A stretch of 64,000 nucleotides of DNA from an uncultured Dysosmobacter sp. (GTDB taxonomy: Bacteria > Bacillota > Clostridia > Oscillospirales > Oscillospiraceae), in the NCBI RefSeq assembly GCF_947631165.1, contig NZ_CANRKH010000004.1, forward strand, positions 62,001-126,000. The letters run 5' to 3'. A program made the translations under genes and the position numbers. The notes under the pieces were generated by a model. It saw nothing but the letters and a program-made list of their open reading frames with translations, did no database searches and was not told the DNA's origin. Shown here piece by piece: positions 20,286 to 28,104 of this stretch. Positions within the stretch are counted from its first letter, which is position 1. Every line of letters begins with the position of its first letter.

Positions 20286-20551
20286 GTGCAGAGCCTGGGC
20301 CTCCAAAAGGATCGCATCCAGGCTGCCCGCATGTTTGCGGCAGTCCCGCCGGATACCAGGTCCGCCAGAGAGATCCCCAATTTATACGCCAATTCTTCCA
20401 TGGAGTCCGCTCGCGGGTGAGAGGTCCCCTTTAAATACCCCTGCAGCGTGGACCGCGGGATACCAAGCTCTGTGGAAAACTCCATAAGCGTTTTCCCCTG
20501 TCTCTCCATTTCACTTCTCAATGTGGCTGCAATATTTTTCTCTATTTGCAT
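20264..20551 (-). CDS. XRE-family helix-turn-helix protein with altered C-terminus
   Basis: A 95-residue DNA-binding protein. Residues 1-65 form a Cro/CI-type HTH (MEFSTELGIPRSTLQGYLKG). GGAGG lies 10 nt before the ATG. The last 25 residues, after LADLVSGG, are Trp/Arg-rich, look unlike the family and are encoded by DNA that continues into the distal c-di-GMP aptamer. I infer that a rearrangement joined the 3' part. Target unknown. Confidence 0.6.
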   Translation of the reverse strand: MQIEKNIAATLRSEMERQGKTLMEFSTELGIPRSTLQGYLKGTSHPRADSMEELAYKLGISLADLVSGGTAANMRAAWMRSFWRPRLCTPAQCRW

Positions 20552-20658
20552 ATAAGCCACCTCCCTAAACAAAAGCATAAGGAAATGGATAGGATTGGTA
20601 AATAAAATTTTTCGGCAGAGGCGCTGACTTTTCGGCAGCACCCTGCCCCACAGGAAAA

Positions 20659-20685
20659 ACGGGCCTGCTTTTTCAGCAGGTCCGT
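20659..20685 (-). terminator. Terminator of vanY-like gene
   Basis: A 10-bp stem ACGGACCTGC/GCAGGCCCGT (one G-U) with a 7-nt loop, followed on the minus strand by TTTTTCCTG. Confidence 0.8.
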
Positions 20686-20734
20686 TGATAAAATATGGAA
20701 TAACAGGCGACGCTCTCCGCACCGCGAATGGCGG

Positions 20735-21730
20735 TCAGGCGATATATTCCTCCAGACATATCCCCTGTTCCATGATCTCCCGGGCGGCGGCCTCGCCCAC
20801 GTAGCGATAGTGCCACGGCTCGTAGTTCACGCCGGTGAGGGCGCTCTTCTCCGTGGGATAGCGGAGGATGAAGCCGTATTCCGCACAGTGGGCCATCAGC
20901 CACTTCTGCACGGCGGTCTCCTCCTGCGCTTCATCCAGCAGCTGATAGGACGTGTCCACGATATCCACTGCCAAGCCTACCTGATGCTCGCTGGTGCCGG
21001 GGCGGGCGACCCACTGGGCGGCCCGTTCCTCCGCTTCCATCTGTGTGCAGCCCTGATCCAAATAATACTGCGTTTTTCTGGCAAACAGTTCCTCCTGCTT
21101 GTCCCAGGTGCGGTAGGAGGAGCAGATCAGCGGCGCCAGGCCCTCCGCCCGGGCTGCGTCCATCATGGCCTGCAAAGACGGATAGGCCCGACTGTCGATG
21201 GCGTGGCCGTTCCGCAGCTGAGTCAACTCCGGGATCTGGAAATTCTCCGGAAGAGGATTCTCCCAGTTGACCACCAGCAGCGCCCAATCCTCTGCGCTCT
21301 GGACAGGCTCCGCCGGGATGGCGGTTTTATTTTCGCGCTGGACGTCATTCACTGGGGCTGTCCGCTCCTCTTTCCGTGCGCCATTCTCCGAAAATGGATT
21401 TCCTTCTCCGCTACCCCACACGCTTGCTGCCGCTCCGCTCACTGCTGCGGCGGTTTCGTCCGCACCCTGCGCACCGCCCGCTCTCAGAGGCTCCGGGACG
21501 ATACCGGCAGCCGGGTCTCTGCCAGTTTCTTCCAGTACATGGACCGGCGTTCCATCCGGCGAGATATCCTCCCCCGGCGCCGCGGCGCTGGCCTTGCCCA
21601 GCAGAAATCCAAACAGCAGGGTCCCCAGCAGGACCAGCATTGTCAGCGGACGGCGCCTCCGTTTCCTGCTCTTTCTTGGGGCCACATAATACTCCCGCTC
21701 CGGCAGGGGAAATTCCACGATCTTCTCCAT
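20735..21730 (-). CDS. VanY-type D-Ala-D-Ala carboxypeptidase (peptidase M15B)
   Basis: Membrane-anchored zinc peptidase that trims the terminal D-Ala of peptidoglycan stem peptides. Of 331 residues, 1-50 hold an Arg/Lys-rich cytoplasmic tail and one transmembrane helix, 50-150 a low-complexity linker, and 150-331 the M15 domain: SSYRTWDKQ, S-E-H249-xxxxxx-D256 and E304-P-W-H307, which are the zinc and catalytic residues. AAAGGAG precedes the ATG. Its upstream region shares a motif with the nearby two-component operon. VanY homologs occur both in glycopeptide resistance and in ordinary wall turnover; no vanHAX genes are present, so ordinary wall remodelling is more likely. Confidence 0.9.
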   Translation of the reverse strand: MEKIVEFPLPEREYYVAPRKSRKRRRRPLTMLVLLGTLLFGFLLGKASAAAPGEDISPDGTPVHVLEETGRDPAAGIVPEPLRAGGAQGADETAAAVSGAAASVWGSGEGNPFSENGARKEERTAPVNDVQRENKTAIPAEPVQSAEDWALLVVNWENPLPENFQIPELTQLRNGHAIDSRAYPSLQAMMDAARAEGLAPLICSSYRTWDKQEELFARKTQYYLDQGCTQMEAEERAAQWVARPGTSEHQVGLAVDIVDTSYQLLDEAQEETAVQKWLMAHCAEYGFILRYPTEKSALTGVNYEPWHYRYVGEAAAREIMEQGICLEEYIA

Positions 21731-21796
21731 AAGACACGCTCCTTTGTATCGGTTCTGTGTCTCATGTTAAAGGGCCGTCCCATCAAATTCCCGGCG

Positions 21797-21823
21797 TTTT
21801 TGTATCAAAATGCCATCATTTTT
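21797..21823. promoter_or_regulatory. Possible response-regulator site upstream of vanY-like gene
   Basis: TTTTTGTATCA and CCATCATTTTT occur next to each other about 70-90 nt before the gene. The same two words, fused as CCATCATTTTTGTATCA, occur upstream of the response regulator at 24735. Binding is a guess from the shared sequence. Confidence 0.35.
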
Positions 21824-21950
21824 TTGCAACAGCCGCCTGATTTTCTGCACCGTCCACAGAAACACGCACATCTGTTGCATCTGTTAAGACATTGACAGCC
21901 GTCCAGGGAGTAATGTGCAGGAAGGACCTATCCTTGATGACCGAATAGTA

Positions 21951-22577
21951 TCAGTCCGCGCCCGGCAGCGTGAGCTGCGCGGCCTGCGGACTATAGTTCT
22001 CACAGACATTCTCCAGCCCCAGCCGGGCCAGGAAGATGCTGCCAATGGCGAGAGAATCGGCGTCAAACTTCCTCAAAAAGGGACTGTCCGCTTCCAGCCA
22101 CAGAGCAGCGCCGGTCTCCTCATCCAGCGCCAGGGAGAGGTTCAGGGCATTCTTCTTGGAATAGCCCTCCACCACCAGGAAGCTGGCGCCCCGGATCTCC
22201 TCTGGGGAGCGCAGATAGCACCGCTGGAGCGGAAAAGCCGTCAGGTCCTCCGGCAGCACCTCCGGCGGCAGAATGCCGTCTTTGCACAGTCCTTCCAGTT
22301 CCTTCCACACCAAGTTCTCCGTTTCGCTGTCCCACTCCAGCTCCTGGACCAGGGCCGTCATATCCGCGCCCTCGTTATACTGGGCCACCAGCAGCATCCG
22401 CTCCTGGATGGTCAGGGCCTGGGTGGGCAGTTCGTTTTCTGTTTTCAGTTCCTCGGTGTGGGGGCTGTTCAGCACCGCCTCGTCCCGCCACTGGGACAGC
22501 CGCTGGGGAAACAGGAGCGCCACCAGCACCACCAGGCAGGTCAGAATGGGCAGCAGAATCCGATCCAGCCGCTTCAT
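21951..22577 (-). CDS. Membrane-anchored protein of unknown function, third gene of a two-component operon
   Basis: I do not recognise the 208-residue product. Residues 1-25 form a single N-terminal helix (LLPILTCLVVLVALLF) with a KR-rich start, so the rest is extracytoplasmic: an acidic helix region, then a mixed alpha/beta part with three Cys. Its ATG overlaps the kinase stop by ATGA, so it is co-translated with the kinase. Accessory proteins in this position often modulate the sensor, as YycH-type proteins do, but no similarity to those is visible. Confidence 0.7.
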   Translation of the reverse strand: MKRLDRILLPILTCLVVLVALLFPQRLSQWRDEAVLNSPHTEELKTENELPTQALTIQERMLLVAQYNEGADMTALVQELEWDSETENLVWKELEGLCKDGILPPEVLPEDLTAFPLQRCYLRSPEEIRGASFLVVEGYSKKNALNLSLALDEETGAALWLEADSPFLRKFDADSLAIGSIFLARLGLENVCENYSPQAAQLTLPGAD

Positions 22578-23983
22578 GCCCCCTCACCTCCCCTTAAATG
22601 GACCTGAACCTCAGTCCCCGCGCCCTCGGCACTCTGAAAATCCATGGCGCCGCCATGGAGGGCCACGATCCGCTGGCATACCGCCAACCCCAGCCCCGCG
22701 CCGCCCTGGGCCCGGGAGCGGGACTTGTCCACCATGTAAAATGCCTCTGTAATACGGTCCAACTCCGCTGCCGGGATGCCCTTGCCGGTATCCGTCACCC
22801 GGATGCAGTAGCCTCCCGGCTCCGGAAAGCCCTCCAACAGGATCCGGCCGCCGCGATCCATGGCCTTCCGAGCGTTGTCCAGCAGGTTCAGGCAGACCGT
22901 CTCCATCAGGTCCGGCTCCAGGGGGATCGCCGCCGCCTGGGCCGATATCTCCAGTTGGATGCCCGCCTGCTCCAGCGCAGGCCGCAGGGCGCCGCCGGTC
23001 CGGCGGAGGAAGACGTCCATGGGCACAGGCCGCAGTGGAAAGTCCTGCCTGTCCAGCACGATGAGATCCATGAGCTTCCGGCTGAGGGCCTCCAGCCGCC
23101 TGCCCTCCCGGAAGATATATCCGGCGCTGTCCTGCACCTGCTTCGCCGTGGCGGGCCGGGATCGAAGCAGATCGGCGTAGCCGATGATGGAGGTCAGGGG
23201 CGTTTTGATCTCGTGGGCAAAGCTGCCGATGAAGTCCTCCTGCCGCCTGGCGGCGTCCTTCAACTCCTGGACCTGACGCTCCAGCTGAGCGGCCATGGCG
23301 TTGAAATCCGCCGCCAATCGCCCCACCTCGTCGCCGCTGTCCACCCGTACCCGCACGTCCAGCTCGCCCGCCGCCATCCGCCGGGCGGCGGCGGAGAGAC
23401 GGCTCAGGGGCCGCACCATCAGGCCGGAGATCAGCAAAGACAGAACCCCCACCGCCCCGGTGAGAGCCAGCATCATGTAGAAAAAGCTCTGGTACTGCTC
23501 CCGCCGGCTGACAAACAGAGAGGAGACCTCCCGGCAGTTTTCCAGATACAGCGTGCCGCCGCCCAGGACCAAGGGACTTGCGGCGTGGAGATAGATGCGG
23601 CCATTGGACACTGGCGCCAGCTCCCAGCCCCGCCGGTCCGGGCCGAGGCCCGCCGTCAGCCCGACGGCCTCCACTGGCAGGCTGCCGTTGACGGACACAG
23701 CCGCCCCGGCCTCGTCGCTGATGCGGAAGGCCACCTTTCCCCGGCCGGTGCTGATGGTGATGTTTTGGACCGCCTGACTGAGGCCTGCCCGATCCATGGC
23801 GGGATGGGTCTGGATCTCCCGGGCCAGGGTATAGCGCAGCAGGTCGTTCTCCTCATACACCGCCGTCACCTCCCGGTCCAAGGAGGTGCGGAACTGGGCG
23901 TCGATCAGGATGTAGCCCCCCAGGGAGCAGGCCAGGGCGGTGGTGATGACCATGCTGCAAAACAGCTTCCAGAACAGCTTCAA
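22574..23983 (-). CDS. Two-component sensor histidine kinase
   Basis: Membrane kinase of 469 residues: transmembrane helix at 8-28, an extracytoplasmic sensor of about 140 residues, second helix near 170-190, HAMP domain (VRPLSRLSAAARRMAAGELD), H box SFAHEIKTPLTSIIGY with the phosphorylated His near 256, N box (NLLDNARKA), G1 DTGKGIP and G2 GGAGLGLAV. The start is TTG, overlapping the regulator stop; GGAGG lies 8 nt upstream. It pairs with the regulator just upstream. Signal unknown; a cell-wall signal is suggested by the nearby VanY-type peptidase. Confidence 0.93.
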   Translation of the reverse strand: MKLFWKLFCSMVITTALACSLGGYILIDAQFRTSLDREVTAVYEENDLLRYTLAREIQTHPAMDRAGLSQAVQNITISTGRGKVAFRISDEAGAAVSVNGSLPVEAVGLTAGLGPDRRGWELAPVSNGRIYLHAASPLVLGGGTLYLENCREVSSLFVSRREQYQSFFYMMLALTGAVGVLSLLISGLMVRPLSRLSAAARRMAAGELDVRVRVDSGDEVGRLAADFNAMAAQLERQVQELKDAARRQEDFIGSFAHEIKTPLTSIIGYADLLRSRPATAKQVQDSAGYIFREGRRLEALSRKLMDLIVLDRQDFPLRPVPMDVFLRRTGGALRPALEQAGIQLEISAQAAAIPLEPDLMETVCLNLLDNARKAMDRGGRILLEGFPEPGGYCIRVTDTGKGIPAAELDRITEAFYMVDKSRSRAQGGAGLGLAVCQRIVALHGGAMDFQSAEGAGTEVQVHLRGGEGA

Positions 23984-24642
23984 CGCGCCACCTCCAGCCG
24001 GTATCCCACCTTATAGACCGCCACCAAACGGTGCTCCAGGCCCAGTTTTTTCCGCATCCTCTGGATGTGGAGGTCCACCGTGCGGCTGTCCCCCAGGTAC
24101 TCCTCGCCCCACACCCGCTCATAGATGCGGTCCCGGTAGAGGGCAATGTTCTTGTTCTGGACGAACAGCAGCAGAAGGTCATACTCCTTGGCCGTCAGGG
24201 CCACCGGAACGCCGTTCTTTTTCACGATATGGCTGGCGGTGTCGATCTCGATGTCCGGCGGCAGGGACAGCACCCGCCCCGTCTTGCCGCAGCGGCGCAG
24301 CACCGTCTCGACTCGGGCCAGCAGCTCCATCAGCTCAAAGGGCTTGGTAATGTAGTCTTCTGCCCCCAGCCGCAGGCCTTTCACCCGCTCCTCCAGCCGC
24401 CCCTTGGCGGTAAGAAAGATCACCGGCACCTCCAGGGATTTGCAGTACTCCAGCAGCTCATACCCGTCGGCCTTGGGGAGCATGATGTCCAGCAGCGCCA
24501 GATCAAAGGGCTCCCGCTCCAGCAGGTCGGCAGCGGCAGCGCCGTCCGCCGCCCAAACACAGCGGTAGTCCGCCCCCTCCAGGGCCGTGCGAAGCAGGTT
24601 GGCAATGGCCGCCTCGTCCTCCGCGATCAGGATCTTGTTCAT
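23980..24642 (-). CDS. OmpR/PhoB-family response regulator
   Basis: Receiver plus winged-helix regulator of 220 residues. The receiver has the acidic pocket E9/D10, phospho-acceptor D52 (LLDIMLP) and the conserved Lys in YITKPF; the C-terminal winged helix ends RTVDLHIQRMRKKL. GAGGTG lies 8 nt before the ATG chosen here; a longer upstream frame lacks an RBS. First gene of a three-gene operon with the kinase and an anchored protein. Confidence 0.95.
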   Translation of the reverse strand: MNKILIAEDEAAIANLLRTALEGADYRCVWAADGAAAADLLEREPFDLALLDIMLPKADGYELLEYCKSLEVPVIFLTAKGRLEERVKGLRLGAEDYITKPFELMELLARVETVLRRCGKTGRVLSLPPDIEIDTASHIVKKNGVPVALTAKEYDLLLLFVQNKNIALYRDRIYERVWGEEYLGDSRTVDLHIQRMRKKLGLEHRLVAVYKVGYRLEVAR

Positions 24643-24734
24643 GGGCTTCACCTCTTGTGGGATAGTTGATAAGCCGGCACAGTTGAAAAGGAGCACTTGA
24701 TCCCTTTCAACTGCGTTGACCATACATCAAAGTT

Positions 24735-24751
24735 CCATCATTTTTGTATCA
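24735..24751. promoter_or_regulatory. Motif upstream of the response regulator shared with the vanY-like gene
   Basis: CCATCATTTTTGTATCA lies about 95 nt before the regulator start and matches two words upstream of the vanY-like gene. It could mark autoregulation plus one target. Confidence 0.35.
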
Positions 24752-24876
24752 CGCCCCGCCGCCAGCAGCCAGGGGCTTCCGGCGCGGCCCCTGGATTTTT
24801 CAGCACCGTCCGTCATTTTTCATGCGCATGAACATAGCTCCACCGGGGCAGACTAGGCCGGAAGGAGTGGTCACAC

Positions 24877-25095
24877 ATGGCTCATATCAGCGCGTATTTC
24901 TCCCTGGAAAACGCCGGGGACCAGCATGACGTCCACCGGCTGAAACGGGAGCTGGACACTCTGCCCGGCGTCACCTCTGTCAGCGTCAACGGCCAGGGCT
25001 GTCTCGCGGTGGACTATGACTCCACCGGCATCCGTCAGGCGGATATCCAGCGGAAGGTCCAGGAGCTGGGCTATCATCTGCGGGACGTGGAATAA
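24877..25095 (+). CDS. Small heavy-metal-associated-fold (HMA-like) protein without CxxC
   Basis: A 72-residue cytoplasmic protein with the beta-alpha-beta-beta-alpha-beta spacing of HMA/CopZ domains (LKRELDTLPGVTSVSVNG, IQRKVQELGYHL). The metal-binding CxxC of CopZ-type chaperones is absent; the corresponding loop reads SLENAGDQHD and the only Cys is elsewhere. Metal transfer is therefore unlikely and the function open. AAGGAG lies 9 nt before the ATG. It is a single gene. Confidence 0.75.
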   Translation: MAHISAYFSLENAGDQHDVHRLKRELDTLPGVTSVSVNGQGCLAVDYDSTGIRQADIQRKVQELGYHLRDVE

Positions 25096-25107
25096 CGAAT
25101 AAAAAAA

Positions 25108-25133
25108 CAGCGCCGGTCACCGGACCGGCGCTG
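25108..25133 (-). terminator. Terminator between the HMA-like gene and yigZ-like gene
   Basis: A perfect 11-bp stem CAGCGCCGGTC with a short loop; on the minus strand it is followed by seven T, so it mainly ends the yigZ-like transcript and may also serve the plus-strand gene. Confidence 0.85.
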
Positions 25134-25137
25134 CTCA

Positions 25138-25776
25138 TCATTTCGCCCTTTCCCGGGGACCGGGCAGGAACTCCTCCCCCGCCGCCGTCATGGCAAGACT
25201 GCCGGCGGACAGCTCCGTCAGCCGGAGTGCGAAACGCTCCGCGCCGCCCGCCGGAAAGGCCGCCCGCAGCGTGATCCCTGCTCCGTAATCCGCGTTCCGC
25301 ACCACGCCGCCACAGGCGGCGACCTCCAGCTTGACCCGCTCAAACAGCGGATAGGTGCAGGGAACGTCCCACAGGGTCCACAGGCTCATGCGGGCCACGC
25401 CCACCGCGTCCAGCACGTCCTTGGCCCCTTTGGCATAGGCTCGGGTCAGACCGCCGGCTCCCAGCAGCACGCCGCCGAAATACCGGGTCACCACGCAGCA
25501 GACGTTGGTCACTTCCTCCCGCTGGAATACGTTCAGCATGGGCTGTCCGGCAGTGCCCTGAGGCTCGCCGTCGTCGGAGTAGCGGACCACGTTCCCCTCT
25601 TTTAATAAGTAGCACCAGCAGTTGTGGCGGGCGTCGTAGTACTTCTTCTTCATTTCCTCGATGCGGCCCCGGGCCTCGGCCTCGCTCCCGACCCGCCAGA
25701 GATGGCTGATGAAGCGGGAGCGCTTTTCCATAAACTCGCTCTCGCCGTTCTCAAAGGGCACCAGATACGCGCTCAC
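25138..25776 (-). CDS. YigZ/IMPACT-family protein
   Basis: A 212-residue member of the IMPACT/YigZ family. The N-terminal domain carries RYSDDGEPQGTAGQPML and the glycine-rich YFGGVLLGAGGLTRAYAKG; the C-terminal DUF1949-like domain follows. In bacteria the family is linked to translation or nucleic-acid handling but the reaction is not established. The start is GTG behind AGGAGG at 6 nt. It overlaps the 3' end of the upstream acetyltransferase gene by 26 bp. Confidence 0.9.
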   Translation of the reverse strand: MSAYLVPFENGESEFMEKRSRFISHLWRVGSEAEARGRIEEMKKKYYDARHNCWCYLLKEGNVVRYSDDGEPQGTAGQPMLNVFQREEVTNVCCVVTRYFGGVLLGAGGLTRAYAKGAKDVLDAVGVARMSLWTLWDVPCTYPLFERVKLEVAACGGVVRNADYGAGITLRAAFPAGGAERFALRLTELSAGSLAMTAAGEEFLPGPRERAK

Positions 25777-26308
25777 GCCAATCCTCCTTTGTCAGTACAT
25801 AAAAGTAGGTCTGCCGCACCTCGCCCAACAGGGCCACATCCGTGGGCCGGGCGAACTGATAGCGGAAGCCGCATTTCCCGATGACTCTGGAGGACCGGCG
25901 GTTAGCAGCGTAGTGGCCGCACCAGATGCGCCGCAGGCCAAGCTCTGTAAAGCCATAGGCCAGTACAGCATTCACCGCCTCCGGCACCAGTCCCCTGCCC
26001 CAGTGAGCCACGCCCAGGGCATAGCCGATCTCGTCGTCGGGGCAGTCCGGCTGCTCTCCCGCCGGGTGGTTCCCCACAAAGCCCACGGAGCCGATGACCC
26101 TGCCGCTCTCCTTCAGCTCCATGGCAAACGTGCCGGGGGCGGAGAACACGGTCCGGATGATCTCCCGGCTCTCCGCCTCGCTTTTATGGGGCGGCCACCC
26201 CGCGATAGGGCCGACCCGGGAGTCCCGCGCGTATGCGTAAACATCCGCCGCGTCGCTGTCCCGGAAGGGCCGCAGACGCAGCCGCGGGGTCTCCAGCACT
26301 GTGGTCAT
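25751..26308 (-). CDS. GNAT-family acetyltransferase (RimJ/RimL-like)
   Basis: A 185-residue N-acetyltransferase: TPRLRLRPFRDSDAADVY at the N-terminus, GSVGFVG, the acetyl-CoA loop around IGYALGVAHWGRGL, and NRRSSRVIGKCGF typical of the RimJ/RimL-like subgroup. Substrate unknown. GGAGG lies 7 nt before the ATG, and the start overlaps the upstream XRE stop by ATGA, so the two are coupled. Confidence 0.9.
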   Translation of the reverse strand: MTTVLETPRLRLRPFRDSDAADVYAYARDSRVGPIAGWPPHKSEAESREIIRTVFSAPGTFAMELKESGRVIGSVGFVGNHPAGEQPDCPDDEIGYALGVAHWGRGLVPEAVNAVLAYGFTELGLRRIWCGHYAANRRSSRVIGKCGFRYQFARPTDVALLGEVRQTYFYVLTKEDWRERVSGAL

Positions 26309-26523
26309 CGCAGGACCTCCCTCCGGTCCGTGCGGCCCGCCAGATAGTCCATGGAGACGCCGAAATGGTCGGCAAGGGCACACAGGTTATCGAAGCTGGG
26401 CAAATTAGCGCCTGCTTCAAATTTTTGATAATGACGCTCATTGATGCCAATCGCTTCAGCGACTGCCTTCTGCGTTTCATGTCTCTCTTTTCGCAATTCG
26501 CGTAATCGTTCTTGAAAAGGCAT
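26305..26523 (-). CDS. Small XRE-family regulator
   Basis: A 72-residue HTH-only protein (ETQKAVAEAIGINERHYQKF, LADHFGVSMDYLAGRTD). The ATG follows AGGGGG at 4-5 nt; an upstream in-frame start adds seven residues. It is coupled to the acetyltransferase by ATGA and divergent from a small plus-strand gene, whose -10 region overlaps the inverted repeat ATAG-gata-CTAT, a possible operator for this protein. Confidence 0.85.
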   Translation of the reverse strand: MPFQERLRELRKERHETQKAVAEAIGINERHYQKFEAGANLPSFDNLCALADHFGVSMDYLAGRTDRREVLR

Positions 26524-26532
26524 AAATCCCCC

Positions 26533-26561
26533 TTGACACGCCATATTTTATGTGATAGGAT
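26533..26561 (+). promoter_or_regulatory. Predicted sigma-A promoter of the 72-aa gene
   Basis: TTGACA and TAGGAT with a 17-nt spacer in the divergent region. The -10 overlaps ATAGGATACTAT, a possible XRE operator. Confidence 0.65.
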
Positions 26562-26611
26562 ACTATTGCTAAGCACGCCAAAATTTATGTTTTTGTGAGG
26601 TGATAATAAAA

Positions 26612-26830
26612 ATGACTGATTTTATGAAATGGCTTTATACCGCCTACATCAAGCCCCAACTGGATGAAGCGCCTCAGGACGGCTACGAAATGTGGCTCTC
26701 CCTCATGGATAGCCTGTTGACAGCCGAGCTGCGGGAGGCCTACAACAAAAATCTGGAATTCACCGCCATCCACGCATTTCTCCTGGGCCTGCGGACCGGC
26801 GAGGGCCTGTCCCCCCTCACTCCGCGATAA
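26612..26830 (+). CDS. Small acidic protein of unknown function (72 aa)
   Basis: Not recognised. The 72 residues are mostly helical and amphipathic (MKWLYTAYIKPQLDE, LMDSLLTAELREAYNKNLEF). GAGGTG lies 8 nt before the chosen ATG; an in-frame GTG inside that RBS is discarded. It has a near-consensus promoter and lies divergent from a small XRE regulator. Its last 14 bases overlap the convergent hflX 3' end. Context suggests an XRE-controlled small gene. Confidence 0.7.
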   Translation: MTDFMKWLYTAYIKPQLDEAPQDGYEMWLSLMDSLLTAELREAYNKNLEFTAIHAFLLGLRTGEGLSPLTPR

Positions 26831-28088
26831 ACGCCCCCACCTGGCCCAGGGTCCGGGGGCCGCAGACGGCGGTGACCTGGATGGTCTCGCCGTACTCCAC
26901 GTTCTCCACCTTGGCCTCCCGGTACAGCGTGTCCAGCAGGCCGCCCTTGTCATAGGGCAGACGCAGGGTGACCCGGCGGGTCCCCTTGTCCAGCCGCTTG
27001 TCGATCATCTCCAGCAGCTTGTCCAGGCCCGCGCCGGTGCGGGCGGAAATGGCGCAGATGTCCTCGCCATGGGGCATGATCTCCCCTGCCGGCAGGCTGT
27101 CGCACTTGTTGAACACATCGATCCGGGGCAGCTCCCCCGCTCCCAGCTCCTGGATCAGATCCTCCACCACCTGGGCCTGGAGCTGCCACTCCGGGTTGGA
27201 CACGTCGATGACATGCAGCAGCAGGTCGGCGTATTCCAGCTCCTCCAGGGTCGCCTTGAAGGCCTCCACCAGCTGATGGGGCAGCTTGCGGATAAAGCCT
27301 ACGGTGTCGCTGACCACCACGTCCAGCGTGTCGCTGACCGTCAGCAGGCGGCTGGTGGTATCCAGTGTGTCGAACAGGCGGTTATTGGCGGGGATGCCTG
27401 CGCCGGTGAGCTTGTTCAGCAGCGTGGACTTGCCCGCGTTGGTATAGCCCACGATAGCCACCACCGGGATCTCGTTCTTCCGCCGCTGCTGGCGCTGGGT
27501 GCTCCGCACCCGGCGCACATCCTCCAGATCGTCCCGCAGCTTGTCGATCTTCTTGTGGATCAGGCGGCGGTCCGTTTCCAACTGGGTCTCGCCGGGGCCT
27601 TTGGAGCCGATGGGGCCGCTGCCGCTGGTGCCTGCCTGACGCTCCAGATGGGTCCACATGCCCGTCAGCCGGGGCAGCAGATATTTGTACTGGGCCAGCT
27701 CCACCTGGAGCCGGCCTTCCTTGGTCTTGGCCCGCTGGGCAAAGATGTCCAGGATCAAGCCGCAGCGGTCCAGCACCTGGACGCCCAGCAGCTCCGTCAG
27801 AACCCGCTGCTGGGAGGGGGACAGGTCATTGTCGAAAATGGCCATGGTGGCCCCTGTGTTCTCGCAGTAGAGCTGCACCTCCGCCACCTTGCCCTCGCCG
27901 ATGAAGGTCCGGGGGTCCGGAGAGGCACGGTTTTGCAGCACAATACCCACGGTCTCGCCGCCGGCGGTCTCCACCAGGGCGGACAGCTCCTCCATGGTCT
28001 CCTCGTCGGCGTTTTCCTCTTTTTTCAATACCGGGGAGTTCAGCCCCACCAGTACCACCTTGTCACGGATCTCGTCAGTTTCTCGCAT
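26817..28088 (-). CDS. hflX: GTPase HflX
   Basis: Ribosome-associated GTPase that splits stalled or hibernating 70S ribosomes. The 423 residues show the N-terminal HflX domain (RTFIGEGKVAEVQLYCE, DNDLSPSQQRVLTELLG), the linker LPRLTGMWTHLERQAG, then the G domain: GYTNAGKST (G1), DTVGFI (G3) and NKCD (G4), plus a C-terminal domain. The start is chosen at MRETDEIRD; GGAG is 13 nt upstream, rather far. Upstream reading is antisense to the flavin reductase. It lies 16 bp after that gene. Confidence 0.95.
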   Translation of the reverse strand: MRETDEIRDKVVLVGLNSPVLKKEENADEETMEELSALVETAGGETVGIVLQNRASPDPRTFIGEGKVAEVQLYCENTGATMAIFDNDLSPSQQRVLTELLGVQVLDRCGLILDIFAQRAKTKEGRLQVELAQYKYLLPRLTGMWTHLERQAGTSGSGPIGSKGPGETQLETDRRLIHKKIDKLRDDLEDVRRVRSTQRQQRRKNEIPVVAIVGYTNAGKSTLLNKLTGAGIPANNRLFDTLDTTSRLLTVSDTLDVVVSDTVGFIRKLPHQLVEAFKATLEELEYADLLLHVIDVSNPEWQLQAQVVEDLIQELGAGELPRIDVFNKCDSLPAGEIMPHGEDICAISARTGAGLDKLLEMIDKRLDKGTRRVTLRLPYDKGGLLDTLYREAKVENVEYGETIQVTAVCGPRTLGQVGAFIAE

Positions 28089-28104
28089 GTGTTCGACAGT
28101 CTCC

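Noticed and set aside
20735-24751. Glycopeptide-resistance cluster
   Set aside because: Only VanY-like and a generic kinase/regulator pair are present. No ligase, dehydrogenase or VanX-like dipeptidase is found, so resistance cannot be claimed.
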